Positions 19,385-28,621 of a stretch of DNA of 64,000 bases are shown here, piece by piece. Location of the stretch: NCBI GenBank assembly GCA_963758025.1, contig CAVWUA010000006.1:620001-684000 (forward strand), in the 5' to 3' direction. Position 1 is the first letter of the stretch; each line of letters starts with the position of its first letter. This stretch comes from CAVWUA01 sp963758025. Its GTDB lineage: Bacteria; Planctomycetota; Planctomycetia; Isosphaerales; Isosphaeraceae. The notes under the pieces are model-generated. The model worked only from the letters and a program-made list of their open reading frames with translations. It did no database searches and was not told the origin of the DNA. Both the position numbers and the translations under genes were made by a program.

Positions 19385-20779
19385 ATGGACGACCGCACCA
19401 GGCCGGGGTCGGCAACGCTCGATCGCTCATCGGCCTCGCAACGCTCCCCCTCACTGACACCCCGAGCCGCCTATTTTGCCCTGGCTGTCCTGTTCGGCAT
19501 GAATTTGCTGAACTACATGGACCGCTACGTCTTCTTCTCGGTTGGCTCATTGATCCAGCGCGACCTGCGGATCAGCGACCGGGGGTTTGGCGTGCTCAGC
19601 GTGTCGTTCATGGTCGTGTACACGATCATCTCTCCCGCGATGGGCTGGCTGGGGGACCGTTTCCACCGCAGGCGGTTGCTGGCGTTCGGGGTGGGGCTCT
19701 GGAGCGTGGCGACGGTCGGCACGGCGTTCGCGCACGACTTTCGGAGCATGTTCTTCTGGCGGGCCTTGCTCGGCGTCGGTGAGGCCAGCTACGGTGTCAT
19801 CGCGCCCGCCTTGCTGGCCGATCTGTTCGAGCCGAAGCTCCGGGGCCGGGCAATGGGGATCTACTACCTGGCGTTGCCACTCGGCGGAGCACTCGGCTAC
19901 GGGTTGGGAGGTGTGATCGGCTCGTGGCACGGCTGGCAGGCGGCGTTCTGGGTGGTTGGGCTTCCGGGATTGCTCGCCGCGCTGGCGGGTCTAGCGATGC
20001 GCGATCCTGGGCGAGGGGCCAGCGATCATCAGGAAGATCGCTCTTCACAGCCGATTCGGAACAAGTCGCGAGCCTTGTTGCGAACGCCGAGCTTCCTTTA
20101 CAACACCGCCGGTATGGCCGCCGTGACATTCGCCACAGGGGCCTTCGCGGCCTGGGGAGCGACATTTTACCAGCGTGTCTATCGGCTCTCGCCCGCGCTG
20201 GCCGGTGGAGCGATCGGTGGGATGACGGCGGTCGCCGGTTTGCTAGGAATCGCGATGGGAAGCTGGCTTGCCGATCGACTCCTTCAGCGCACGAGGCGGG
20301 CGTATCTCCTCCTGGCGACCGTGGCCGTCTCCCTGGCGATCCCGTTCGGCCTGTTCGCTTTGCTCGACCCGGACTGGCGGTCGTCGATGGCCTTGCTGTT
20401 CGTGGCGATGGTGCTGATGGCCTCGGTGCTCGGTCCCTGCAACACGGTGACGGCCAACGTCGTACCCGCCGGCCGACGTGCCGCGGCCTTCGCGCTGCAT
20501 ATCTTCCTGGTGCACCTGTTCGGCGACATCAGTTCGCCGTTGTTGATCGGCGTGCTCTCGGAAACCTTCGGCGGGGAGGCGGTCGCCAGTTCCGTACTCG
20601 GCAAGGCAGCGGCCGCGATCGGCGCCGTGCCGGTCGAGACGCCCCACGGCACGACGAACCTCACCGTGGGCATGCTCTCGGTTGTTCCGGTCCTACTCCT
20701 CGGAGTTTTACTGTTCTGGCTTGGCTCCTGGCACCTGGCTCGCGATCAAGACCGCGCAGGAGTTGAGTACGTTGGGTGA
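19385..20779 (+). CDS. MFS transporter (spinster-like)
   Basis: 464 residues with 12 hydrophobic segments. The first follows a polar N-terminus (FALAVLFGMNLLNYMDRY; the NYMDR motif after helix 1 is typical of the spinster/hexuronate branch). The loop between helices 2 and 3 has GWLGDRFHRRRLLAFG, matching MFS motif A (GxLaDrxGrkxxl). LLGVGEASYGVIAPALLADLF in helix 4-5 fits the spinster-like group, whose members move sphingolipids, sugars or organic acids. The substrate cannot be predicted. It converges on the HEAT gene with a strong hairpin between. Confidence 0.9.
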   Translation: MDDRTRPGSATLDRSSASQRSPSLTPRAAYFALAVLFGMNLLNYMDRYVFFSVGSLIQRDLRISDRGFGVLSVSFMVVYTIISPAMGWLGDRFHRRRLLAFGVGLWSVATVGTAFAHDFRSMFFWRALLGVGEASYGVIAPALLADLFEPKLRGRAMGIYYLALPLGGALGYGLGGVIGSWHGWQAAFWVVGLPGLLAALAGLAMRDPGRGASDHQEDRSSQPIRNKSRALLRTPSFLYNTAGMAAVTFATGAFAAWGATFYQRVYRLSPALAGGAIGGMTAVAGLLGIAMGSWLADRLLQRTRRAYLLLATVAVSLAIPFGLFALLDPDWRSSMALLFVAMVLMASVLGPCNTVTANVVPAGRRAAAFALHIFLVHLFGDISSPLLIGVLSETFGGEAVASSVLGKAAAAIGAVPVETPHGTTNLTVGMLSVVPVLLLGVLLFWLGSWHLARDQDRAGVEYVG

Positions 20780-20820
20780 GTGAGCGGAGCGATCCTCCCG
20801 ACCCATCGAAGCACGAAGAA

Positions 20821-20856
20821 ACCGCCCGGACGAGCCACGAGGGCCGTCCGGGCGGT
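20821..20856. terminator. hairpin between convergent genes
   Basis: ACCGCCCGGACG (20821-20832) and its exact complement CGTCCGGGCGGT (20845-20856) form a 12-bp stem with a 12-base loop. It lies between the MFS stop and the end of the leftward HEAT-repeat gene. There is no strong T-run, so it could act in both directions. Confidence 0.6.
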
Positions 20857-20910
20857 CGGTCGAGGATCGAACATCCCAGGGCAAACGCGGTCGTCAGTTC
20901 GCCTTCGGGT

Positions 20911-22134
20911 TCAGGTTTGTGCCGGGCAGGGGGGGAGAACCACGGTCGTCTGTTCGGCGATGGCTGGAACGAGCTTGCCGGCGGCTTCGCGCACCGAGCT
21001 TGAGGCGTCGTTCGTCGCCATCTGCTGAAGCCGACGCTTGACCTCCGGCGTGATCCGGCCGGCGAAAGCCCGCACGGCAGCCAGGCGCACGGATTCATCC
21101 GCGTCGTCCGCGAGGTGCAAGAGCCAGATGACCGGGTCGATGTCGTCTCGCTTCAGGAGCAGCGGGATGGCCGAGGCCCGGAGGTCGGGTTGGGGATGCG
21201 TGATGAGCCGTCCCAGGCCGACAAGCTCCTGTGAGAGCCCGCGAGCCTTCAGGACCCGCTCGGCCAGTCCGGCCAGGTCGGGAACCGGGTCGTGCAACAT
21301 CGGGAGAATGTCGTCGGGGCTCAGAAGGTTCTCCCGGTTGGAGAAAGCGGAAAGTACCTGGAGCCGGACCCCCGGGTCCGGGTCGGCAATTAACCCAACC
21401 GCCGGCGCGGCGGCCGAGTCAATCGGCAGGGCGGCCAGGCAGGCGACCGCGGCCGCTCTGGGCAGAGATTCCGTGTCCGACAGGCGTTGCACCACCGGCT
21501 CATGGAAAGCTTGCTTCCAGAGTCCGAGAGTCTGCTCCTCGGCCGGAGTCATCGTGCATCCCGGGGTCCAGACCCACAACGAACCAACCCGCTCCAGGGC
21601 GACTGCCCGGACCTCGGCCGACGGGTCGGACAGGCCGGCGGACAGGACGTCATGGATCGGCTTGAGCGCCTTGATCCACCACCCGGGCGGGGTCGGCTCG
21701 ACGGCGAATTTCGTGGCGATCCGATACGTCGCGTCCTGAGCCGACGCCTTGCCCTGGGACGAATAGGACGTGTAGCCGGCCGCGAGCGCATCGAGCATGC
21801 CATACCATTCGCCCGCCTCGGCGGCGGTCAGGGGCGAAGGAGCCGGGGCCGGTTCGTTCTCCGTTTGAGCCGGCGTCAGTCGCTGGACCAGCGCGGCCAG
21901 GGCCTTGCCGTCCCCCTGGCGGATTCCCTGGGCGAGATCTGGCAGCGATCGTTCCGACCGCTCCGCGATAGGGGGCTTGGCCGGTGCCTGCTGAATGTGA
22001 GCCGCCTTATCTTTGGTCGAAGTGGACTCCGCCGTGCCGTCGCCCGGAATCATCGTCCAGGCCAGGGTGGCTACCACCAGGGACCCGACCCCCAACGCCC
22101 CAAAGACCCAGACCCCCAGTCGTCGTCGCGGCAT
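20911..22134 (-). CDS. membrane-anchored HEAT-repeat protein
   Basis: 407 residues from the ATG at 22134 (MPRRRLGVWVFGALG); the open frame extends 25 codons upstream without a better start. One membrane helix at about residues 8-28 anchors it. After a polar linker, HEAT-like helical repeats fill residues ~110-400 (for example VRAVALERVGSLW, DPGVRLQVLSAFSNR, DESVRLAAVRAFAGRI, SSVREAAGKLVPAIA), a scaffold for protein binding. No enzymatic residues were seen. The partner is unknown. Confidence 0.8.
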   Translation of the reverse strand: MPRRRLGVWVFGALGVGSLVVATLAWTMIPGDGTAESTSTKDKAAHIQQAPAKPPIAERSERSLPDLAQGIRQGDGKALAALVQRLTPAQTENEPAPAPSPLTAAEAGEWYGMLDALAAGYTSYSSQGKASAQDATYRIATKFAVEPTPPGWWIKALKPIHDVLSAGLSDPSAEVRAVALERVGSLWVWTPGCTMTPAEEQTLGLWKQAFHEPVVQRLSDTESLPRAAAVACLAALPIDSAAAPAVGLIADPDPGVRLQVLSAFSNRENLLSPDDILPMLHDPVPDLAGLAERVLKARGLSQELVGLGRLITHPQPDLRASAIPLLLKRDDIDPVIWLLHLADDADESVRLAAVRAFAGRITPEVKRRLQQMATNDASSSVREAAGKLVPAIAEQTTVVLPPCPAQT

Positions 22135-22430
22135 GGCTCCCTCCAGCAAAGGTGTCGAGATCGAATCCCTTCGACCCCGGATTGGAAATTCGAACCGGCG
22201 CGCCATCATAGTCCGAGCGACTGTTCCGGCAAGACCAGTTCTGCGGGAGGGGAGTCTTTCTCCAAATTACCCAGATTGGCACTATCCTCGGAAATTACCT
22301 CAATCGACGGATGGGAGTCAGGAAGCGGGCCGATCCTGGCCGATCAATAGGTTGCGACGCGAGGCCGCCCGGTACGGAGATCCGGGGTGAGGGGTTCGTG
22401 TCGTCGTCAACCTTCGGCGAGGGAGAATTC

Positions 22431-23264
22431 ATGGACCACCGCACGGCACGCCGATGGCTCACGACCCTGGCTCTTGGGCTGGGGATGGTGAGCACCTTGC
22501 TGTCGTATCCGCCGACAGCCCACGCCGGGTTGCGGCGCACGACGGACCCGAACCAGATCCTGCCGATGGATCAGATCGCGCCGCAGCACCGTGAGAACGT
22601 GGCCGAGGTGATCCGCGAGCATAGCTTTCGACAGCAGGGCAAGCCCGAGACATTTCCCTGCAACCCCAAGCTCTATCTCAGCCTGCTGAACGAGCCAGCG
22701 TTGACGCTGGCGCTCTGGCAGGATCTCAGCCCGACCCCCGCGCGGCTGCGGCAGGTGGCGCAAGGCGTCTTTCAAGGGACCGACGGCAACGGCACGACGG
22801 CGACGTGGGAATTCGTCCTGCGTTCGCCGAGGCTCCATGTTCTGTCCTGCACCTTGAACTACGTCAGCCCACGCGGCAATGCCAAGCTGGATGGCCGGAT
22901 CGTCCTGATCGTTCGCTCCGGCTTCTTCAAGGAGGTCAACGGCGAATCCTGGGTTCAGCATGAAATCGAGGCTTACGTCAAGATCGACTCGAGAGGCTGG
23001 AAGGCCGTTGCCGCGACGGTTCGCCCCTTGATCGAAAAACTGCTGGAAGACCAGGTGCAGGAGGCCGGCTTGTTCGTCTCGTTGATGGCCCGGATGGTCG
23101 AGATGTATCCCGATTGGGCCATGGAAGTCGCCGCTCGGCAGGAGAACCTCCACCCCGAGACACGGCAGGGCTTCCGGAACCTGGTCGCCGAGACCCGACG
23201 CCCCGGAGCCTATCGAGGACGCCCCGCGCTGGTGGCGGAGAATGCCGCGACCACGCGGCGCTGA
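22431..23264 (+). CDS. secreted protein of unknown function
   Basis: 277 residues from ATG 22431, with GAGGGAG eight bases upstream. The signal peptide is WLTTLALGLGMVSTLLSYPPTAHA (cleavage near residue 32). The mature part begins with a proline/charged stretch (DPNQILPMDQIAPQHRENVAEVIREHSF), followed by a mixed alpha/beta region with strands such as GTTATWEFVLRSPRLHVLSC and KLDGRIVLIVRSGFF. Two Cys are visible. I recognise no family. The frame upstream of the ATG is also open, but the signal peptide fixes the start. Confidence 0.75.
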   Translation: MDHRTARRWLTTLALGLGMVSTLLSYPPTAHAGLRRTTDPNQILPMDQIAPQHRENVAEVIREHSFRQQGKPETFPCNPKLYLSLLNEPALTLALWQDLSPTPARLRQVAQGVFQGTDGNGTTATWEFVLRSPRLHVLSCTLNYVSPRGNAKLDGRIVLIVRSGFFKEVNGESWVQHEIEAYVKIDSRGWKAVAATVRPLIEKLLEDQVQEAGLFVSLMARMVEMYPDWAMEVAARQENLHPETRQGFRNLVAETRRPGAYRGRPALVAENAATTRR

Positions 23265-23299
23265 CGACGGCTCGGCAACGCATTCCCGCGACTTGATCT

Positions 23300-23334
23300 G
23301 GAGGCCCGCGGCGCACTCTGCGTCGTGGGCCTCC
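23300..23334. terminator. hairpin between convergent genes
   Basis: Arms at 23300-23315 and 23319-23334 pair over 16 positions with two G-U pairs and a 3-base loop. It lies between the rightward secreted protein gene (stop at 23264) and the leftward AsmA-like gene (stop at 23389), so it can serve both. Confidence 0.6.
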
Positions 23335-23388
23335 TGGTCATTCTGGGTGGTTGAGAACCAAACCGAGGCGGTGGTTGGGTGAGGGGAT

Positions 23389-26300
23389 TTACCTCAAGAA
23401 GCCCAGCGGGAGCTCGAACACGCCCGCGAAGAAGCCAACAGCCGTCTTGCCGACGATCGCGGTTGGGTCAACATTCACCTGAGGATTGCTTAGCGTGCCG
23501 GTGATGTGGAACTTCAAGAGGCGGTTCGAGAGGTAGTTGCCCACGCGCTGTACGGCCTCGTCGCGGCGGCCAAGCACTTCGCTCAGGCCGGGGATCAGAC
23601 GGACGAGCGACTGGCCGGTTTGCGAGATGATCTGATTCGTGTTGACCAGCACCACCAGGTCGAGCCGGGTATCAAACCCAACGGTTCCCGTGGCGTGAAG
23701 CTGGGCGATGCGGCCGACGAGCGTGAGAGCCTCAACCTGGATCTCGCGATTGGCGATCGTGGCGATCAGGTCACCGTCCTCGAACACCCCCCCGCGCTGG
23801 GAGCCCAGGAACTTTTCAAGCTGGCTGAAGATCGGCAAGCGGAACAGTGAGGCATCATCGAGATCGAGATTGATATTGCCTCGCAGTTGCTGGAGGTCCG
23901 TCGGATCGTTCCCGGCATACGTGATCCGGCCGGAGACCTTTCCCGAGGCGGGATGTCGGGCATCGGTGGCAACCCGAGTGAGAATTTCCAGGTCGAGCTG
24001 GGTGATCTGGACGTTCCCCTCATACGAGCTGTTCGGTCCGAGACGGAACTGGCTGTTCCCTTCCATCTGTCCGCCGGCCAGCCGCATGCTCCAATTGCGG
24101 ACCTGCAAGACGCCGACCGCGCCCGACGGTGTGTAGGTGAGGTTTGCCGGGATTCGCAATTCGCTAACCGGGAGGTTCATCACCCGTGCCCGATCGACCA
24201 GAAGATCGATCGTCAGGCGCACGACCTCGCCCAGTCGTCCCGAGGCGTGGATTGTGCCGACCCCTTCGGCCCCTTCGGAAACGCCGGGGACGAATGCCAG
24301 CAGTCTCGAAATCAAGGCGCGATCGACGTCGATGGTGAACTGGATGGCCTCCGGTCCCTCGGCTGGCGTCTCGCCCCGGGCCGTGCCGGTCAGGGTGCCG
24401 CCGAACAACTCACCGGTCAAGGGGTCGATCCACCAGCCGGCAGGCGTGCGGGCGACGATGCCTTTCACGTTGCCAAGGTCGATGTCCGGTCCCCACTTCA
24501 GGTCGCGGAATTCGGCGATACCGTGCGCGCAAGGCGCCCAGGGGGTCCTGGGCGGTCGTGCGCAGATTGGCGTCGATTGCCCCTCGGCCTTCGAATTCGC
24601 GGAGAAGCTCACCGGCATTCAGCGCGTTCCAGAGCGAGCCAAGCGTGAAGCCGATTGCCTGAAGCCGGGCGTTTGCCTCGGGCGGCGGCTGGGCATTCTC
24701 GGGGGGGTCGTCAGTTGCCAGGGGAAGGTCCCCCTTGAGCTTGATCTTTCCACCGAGGCTCTCGGCCAGGAGGTCGTAGCGGAGCACTCCTTTGTGAAGG
24801 CTCAGGACGGCCTGGAGCCCTTGCGCGGCGATGCCTTGCACGGTCAGCTCGTCCGCCTTGAGCTGAAGGTTCGCCTCCAGCGGGGGCATGTCGGACGGGG
24901 CGTCGGTGCGGATCAGGAAGGTCAGATGGCCGTTGGCCTTGCCGGTCATCGTCAGGCCCCCTTCGGGCAACGCGCCGGTCATCTGCGAGGTGTCCAGCCC
25001 GAGGAACTCGGCCGTGCCCTGAATCGGCCGGTCGCCGGTCGTCGGGATCTGGGCCTCGGCCGTGATCCGTCCGCCAAACGGCTGGGCCTCAACGCCCTTG
25101 ACCTGGATCGTGTCCCCCTCGGTCGTCCAGCGGAAAGGGACGGTGCCAAGGGCGACCGGCCCGGCCTGAAACTGGGCGATGCGCCCCTCGCCGCCGGTCG
25201 CGATCTTCGTTGGCTGGAGGGTTCCCTCGGCGCGGGCATCGGCCGTCAGCTTGCCGTCGATCGGTGAGGGCTGCGGGACCGACGGCACGAACGCCAGCGC
25301 ATCGGAAAGATCCCAGCCATTGACCAGGATTTGCCCCTTGAAGTCATACGGGGCGGCCAGGTTAATCCCGACATTGCCGTTCAGGGGCTGGCCGGAGAGC
25401 GTCGCCTCAAGGTCCGACACGTCGAGCCGCCCCTCCGCCAGCGCCAGCTTCGCGGAGACGGCATCGAGGGTCGTCTGACGATACGTGATTTTCTCGCTTT
25501 GCAAGGTCGCCGAAGCCTTCCAGGCATCCGGTTCGGCCAGCCGGGCAACGTCCGCTTCGGCCTGGGCATCGACCGTGACGAGGCCCGAGAGTGGCGTCGG
25601 TTTCGGCAGGGCGGGAGCAGCCAGCTCGCCGAGCGGCAGGGCGCTCCCCTCGAAATGGGCCGTGAGCGGCCCGGGCGGGTCGAGCGCGGCCTTCAATTCG
25701 CCCCGGAACCCACCCGCGGGCAAGGGACCTTCGACGGGCACCGGATCGGTCGGCGCGGCGTGATCGATGAGGTCACCCGCCGGCCGGTCCACGAGCTGCC
25801 CGCGGAAGTCGGTCAACGCCAGCACGCCGTTTTCGAGGTCGAGCTTCGCCTCGACCCGCCCGAGGTCCACGCCGGCGATATGGCCGCCGGTCAGGGTCGC
25901 CTCGCCGTGGAAGATATACGCCTTGATGTCCCGGATCTGACCGAGCGGAATCGTGGCCTTCGCCTTGAGCGACAGCTTGCCCGCGACGGCCACCGGCAGG
26001 TGAACGCCCATCGCCTCGACCTTCGAGAGCACCTGTTGCAGGTCCACGTCCTCCAGTTCGATCTCCGTCGAGAGCGACTTGGGCAGACGGAATCCACCAG
26101 GTTTCTTCGGCTCGGCCGGTGTCTGTTCGGTCTCGGCGGGGGCTGGAGGCGGGTTCTCCGTCTTCGCCTGGGAATTCGCGGCCTTCGTCTCTTGAAGCGC
26201 GACGAGCAAGGCCCCGGCCAGGCCGAGATGGCGTGCGGTTTCGGCCTTCGCGCCGGTGTCGTAGCGGAGGTCGGTCCCCTCGGCGCTCATGGTCAGCTTC

Positions 26301-27454
26301 AAGGACTTGACCGGAATGCCGCCGAGGCTGCCTCCCTCAATCGTCGCCTCACCCGACGAGCCGGAGAGGTCCGCGCCGCCGTCGGGCTCGAGCACGACCC
26401 GAAGCGCGGCGGTGCCGGTCAGGCGGCCCGTCAGTTGCAGTTCCTGAAGCTGCCAGGCCTCGGGCGTGTCGGCCACGTCCACCCCGTTCAGGTCGAGGTT
26501 CAGGTCAATCCGAGCGGGGGTCGTGGTGAAGTTGAGCGTGCCGTCGGCGACAACCTTGCCGTCAATCGCCTCGCCATGCACATGGTCGAGCTTCACGACG
26601 CCGTCAATGACCGTCATCGTCCCCTGCGTGTCCTTCGCCAAGAGGCCGAGTGTCGGCAGATCCAGGGTCGTGCCGTCGTAGGTCACGTCGGTCGTGACGT
26701 GCAGCGGGGTCGTTGCCTTCGTATCCACCCCGAGCGCCAAACGCACATCGACCGGCCCATCCGGCCGGACGTGGTCCCAGACTTCCGGCGGGATGAACGG
26801 AATCTGTTCGACCTTTGCCGTGGTCGCCTGGATGTTCTGGCCGGTCAGCTCGACATTGCCTTTTTCCAGAGCGGCATCAAACCGGCCCCTGGCACGCCAG
26901 GGGCCCCAGTTCGGGTCATCCGTTTCCGCCGAGAGGGCCAGAGCATCCGGTCCTGAATCGATCTGGGCGTCGATACCGTTGACGACCATCGACCGGGGTT
27001 TTCCGGGCATCTCCTGCTCGATACTCAGGCGGGCGTCTTCCACGCGGATATCCGGCAGAGGCTGCTTCTCTCCGCTGGACTGGAGCGGGATCTGGGTCAA
27101 GGGATGGCCGTCCTCCGCGATGCGAAACGAGAGTTCCGGCTTGCGGATCGTGACGGTTTTCGGGGCGAATCGACCCGAGAGCAAGTCGCCGAGGCTCAGG
27201 TCGGTCCCCACCTTGCCGATACGCGCCCAGACGGGCGAGTCGGCCGATGGGCCTTCATGCAGTTCGAGGCCTGATACACCTGCCGACGAGCCTCCCAGCC
27301 ACCAGCTCTGGATTGCGACATGGCCACCATACTGGTTGCGGATCTGTCCGACGATCACGGCCGGAACCACCCACGTCCGCACGACCACAAAGGCCACGAT
27401 CAACACCAACAGACCCACACCGAGCCATCGCCAGAGCTTTGAAGAGACTTTCAT
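23389..27454 (-). CDS. large AsmA-like envelope protein (two-base frame break near 24530)
   Basis: About 1,355 residues after repair. One N-terminal membrane helix (LGVGLLVLIVAFVVVRTWVV, ~12-31) is followed by a very long beta-rich chain of AsmA/TamB/YhdP type. Repeated strands include TIRKPELSFRI, DLPTLGLLAKDTQGTM and ANLQLKADELTVQGIAAQ, and the C-terminal part has GRIAQLHATGTVGFDTRLDLVVLVNTN, typical of AsmA-like C-termini. Such proteins form hydrophobic grooves that carry lipids between membranes. A proline/glutamate linker lies near bases 26070-26170. The two frames join if GC is added to TTGCGCGCACGG, giving GALRAHGIAEF. It is a solo gene upstream of the HEAT/secreted pair, with the PP2C gene further upstream on the same strand. 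Confidence 0.8.
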
Positions 27455-27594
27455 CAGTTCGCGTACCTCGACCGAATTCGCCAGCGCTCTACGGACTTCT
27501 TCCGGCGCCGTGTCAATGTCTCATTCCGCGAATGACGTGCCATCAGGCTGAAAGATGCTCCGGCGAGTGAACAGGAGGATACGGTTTATCCGCG

Positions 27595-28497
27595 TCAATC
27601 CACGTGGTACCGCGCCACGATCAGCGTGATGTTATCCGGCGCTCCAGCATCGAGCGTGGCATCGAGCAGACGCTGACTGAGGTCTTCGAGGTCATGCGAC
27701 TCGCGCAGAATCTCCCTGATACGGTCCTCCGACACGGGCTCGGTTAGACCGTCGGTGCAGAGCAGGAGGAGATCGCCATCGGTCAGGGGCACCTTGTGAA
27801 TCTCGGCGTGAACGCCGGGACTGGGACCGCCGACGACGTTCGTGACGACGTTGCGGCGATGGTGCGTCCGGGCCGCCTCGGGCGTGATGATCCCGCCGTC
27901 GATGAGCATCTGCACGAGCGTGTGGTCGAGGGTCAACCGGCTCAACTCGCCCTCTTGAAAGAGATAGGCACGCGAGTCTCCCGCGTGAAGGATGAACAGG
28001 TCGGTTCCGATGCTGAAACCCATCGTCAGGGTCGTACCCATGCCACGCAGGGACGGTTCGGCCTCGGCGCGATCCATGACGTTGCGGTCGGCGTTCTCGA
28101 GCGCCTGGCGCAATTCGGCCATGAGCGTGCTTTCTTCATGTTGACCGAAGTGAAGAAACCACTTGATCGTGTTCAGCACGAAGTCCTCGATCGTCGAGAC
28201 GGCCATGGCGCTGGCCTCTTCACCGGCCGCGGCCCCTCCCATGCCATCGGCGACGATCAGCAGGTAGCCTTCCTCGTCGGAGAACAGCGTGTCCGCTTCC
28301 ATCGGCAGGCTGGTCTGGCAGACCCGCATCGACTTGGCGAGTCGGGCGATGAGGAACTGATCCTCGTTGTTCGCGCGGACCTTGCCCGCGTGTGTCCGTG
28401 CGGCGAGTTCCACCCGCACGCGCTTCGGCTTCGGATTGGGAATGAGATATTCCCCGGTCGAATCCGCCTCGTTACTCATCGGATGGTTGTTGGTCAT
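27595..28497 (-). CDS. PP2C-type serine/threonine protein phosphatase
   Basis: 300 residues from ATG 28497, with AGGAA upstream; the frame is open 44 codons further but without conserved sequence. PP2C landmarks with metal-binding Asp residues: RANNEDQFLI, LLIVADGMGGAAAGEEAS, MGTTLTMGF, LHAGDSRAYLFQ, LTLDHTLVQML, LLLLCTDGLTEPV and APDNITLIVARY at the end. An insert between ARL and DEEGY (about residues 52-78) is longer than usual. These enzymes remove phosphate from Ser/Thr in signalling by Hanks-type kinases, which are abundant in planctomycetes. No kinase gene is adjacent. It sits just downstream of the MutS-like gene, same strand, 124-base gap. Confidence 0.94.
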   Translation of the reverse strand: MTNNHPMSNEADSTGEYLIPNPKPKRVRVELAARTHAGKVRANNEDQFLIARLAKSMRVCQTSLPMEADTLFSDEEGYLLIVADGMGGAAAGEEASAMAVSTIEDFVLNTIKWFLHFGQHEESTLMAELRQALENADRNVMDRAEAEPSLRGMGTTLTMGFSIGTDLFILHAGDSRAYLFQEGELSRLTLDHTLVQMLIDGGIITPEAARTHHRRNVVTNVVGGPSPGVHAEIHKVPLTDGDLLLLCTDGLTEPVSEDRIREILRESHDLEDLSQRLLDATLDAGAPDNITLIVARYHVD

Positions 28498-28621
28498 CGT
28501 CGCGTTCCTGGCGCAAGGGATGTCCACCGAAGCAAGTGTACCCGATGACCGGACGGTCCGATAGGATTCAATAAGTCGGCGATGTTTTGTCAGATCGAGC
28601 CGACTCAGAACCATCTCGCGT

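Noticed and set aside
25331..26956. Plus-strand open frame of ~540 codons opposite the AsmA-like gene
   Set aside because: Composition typical of a complement frame; the minus frame has membrane helix and AsmA features.
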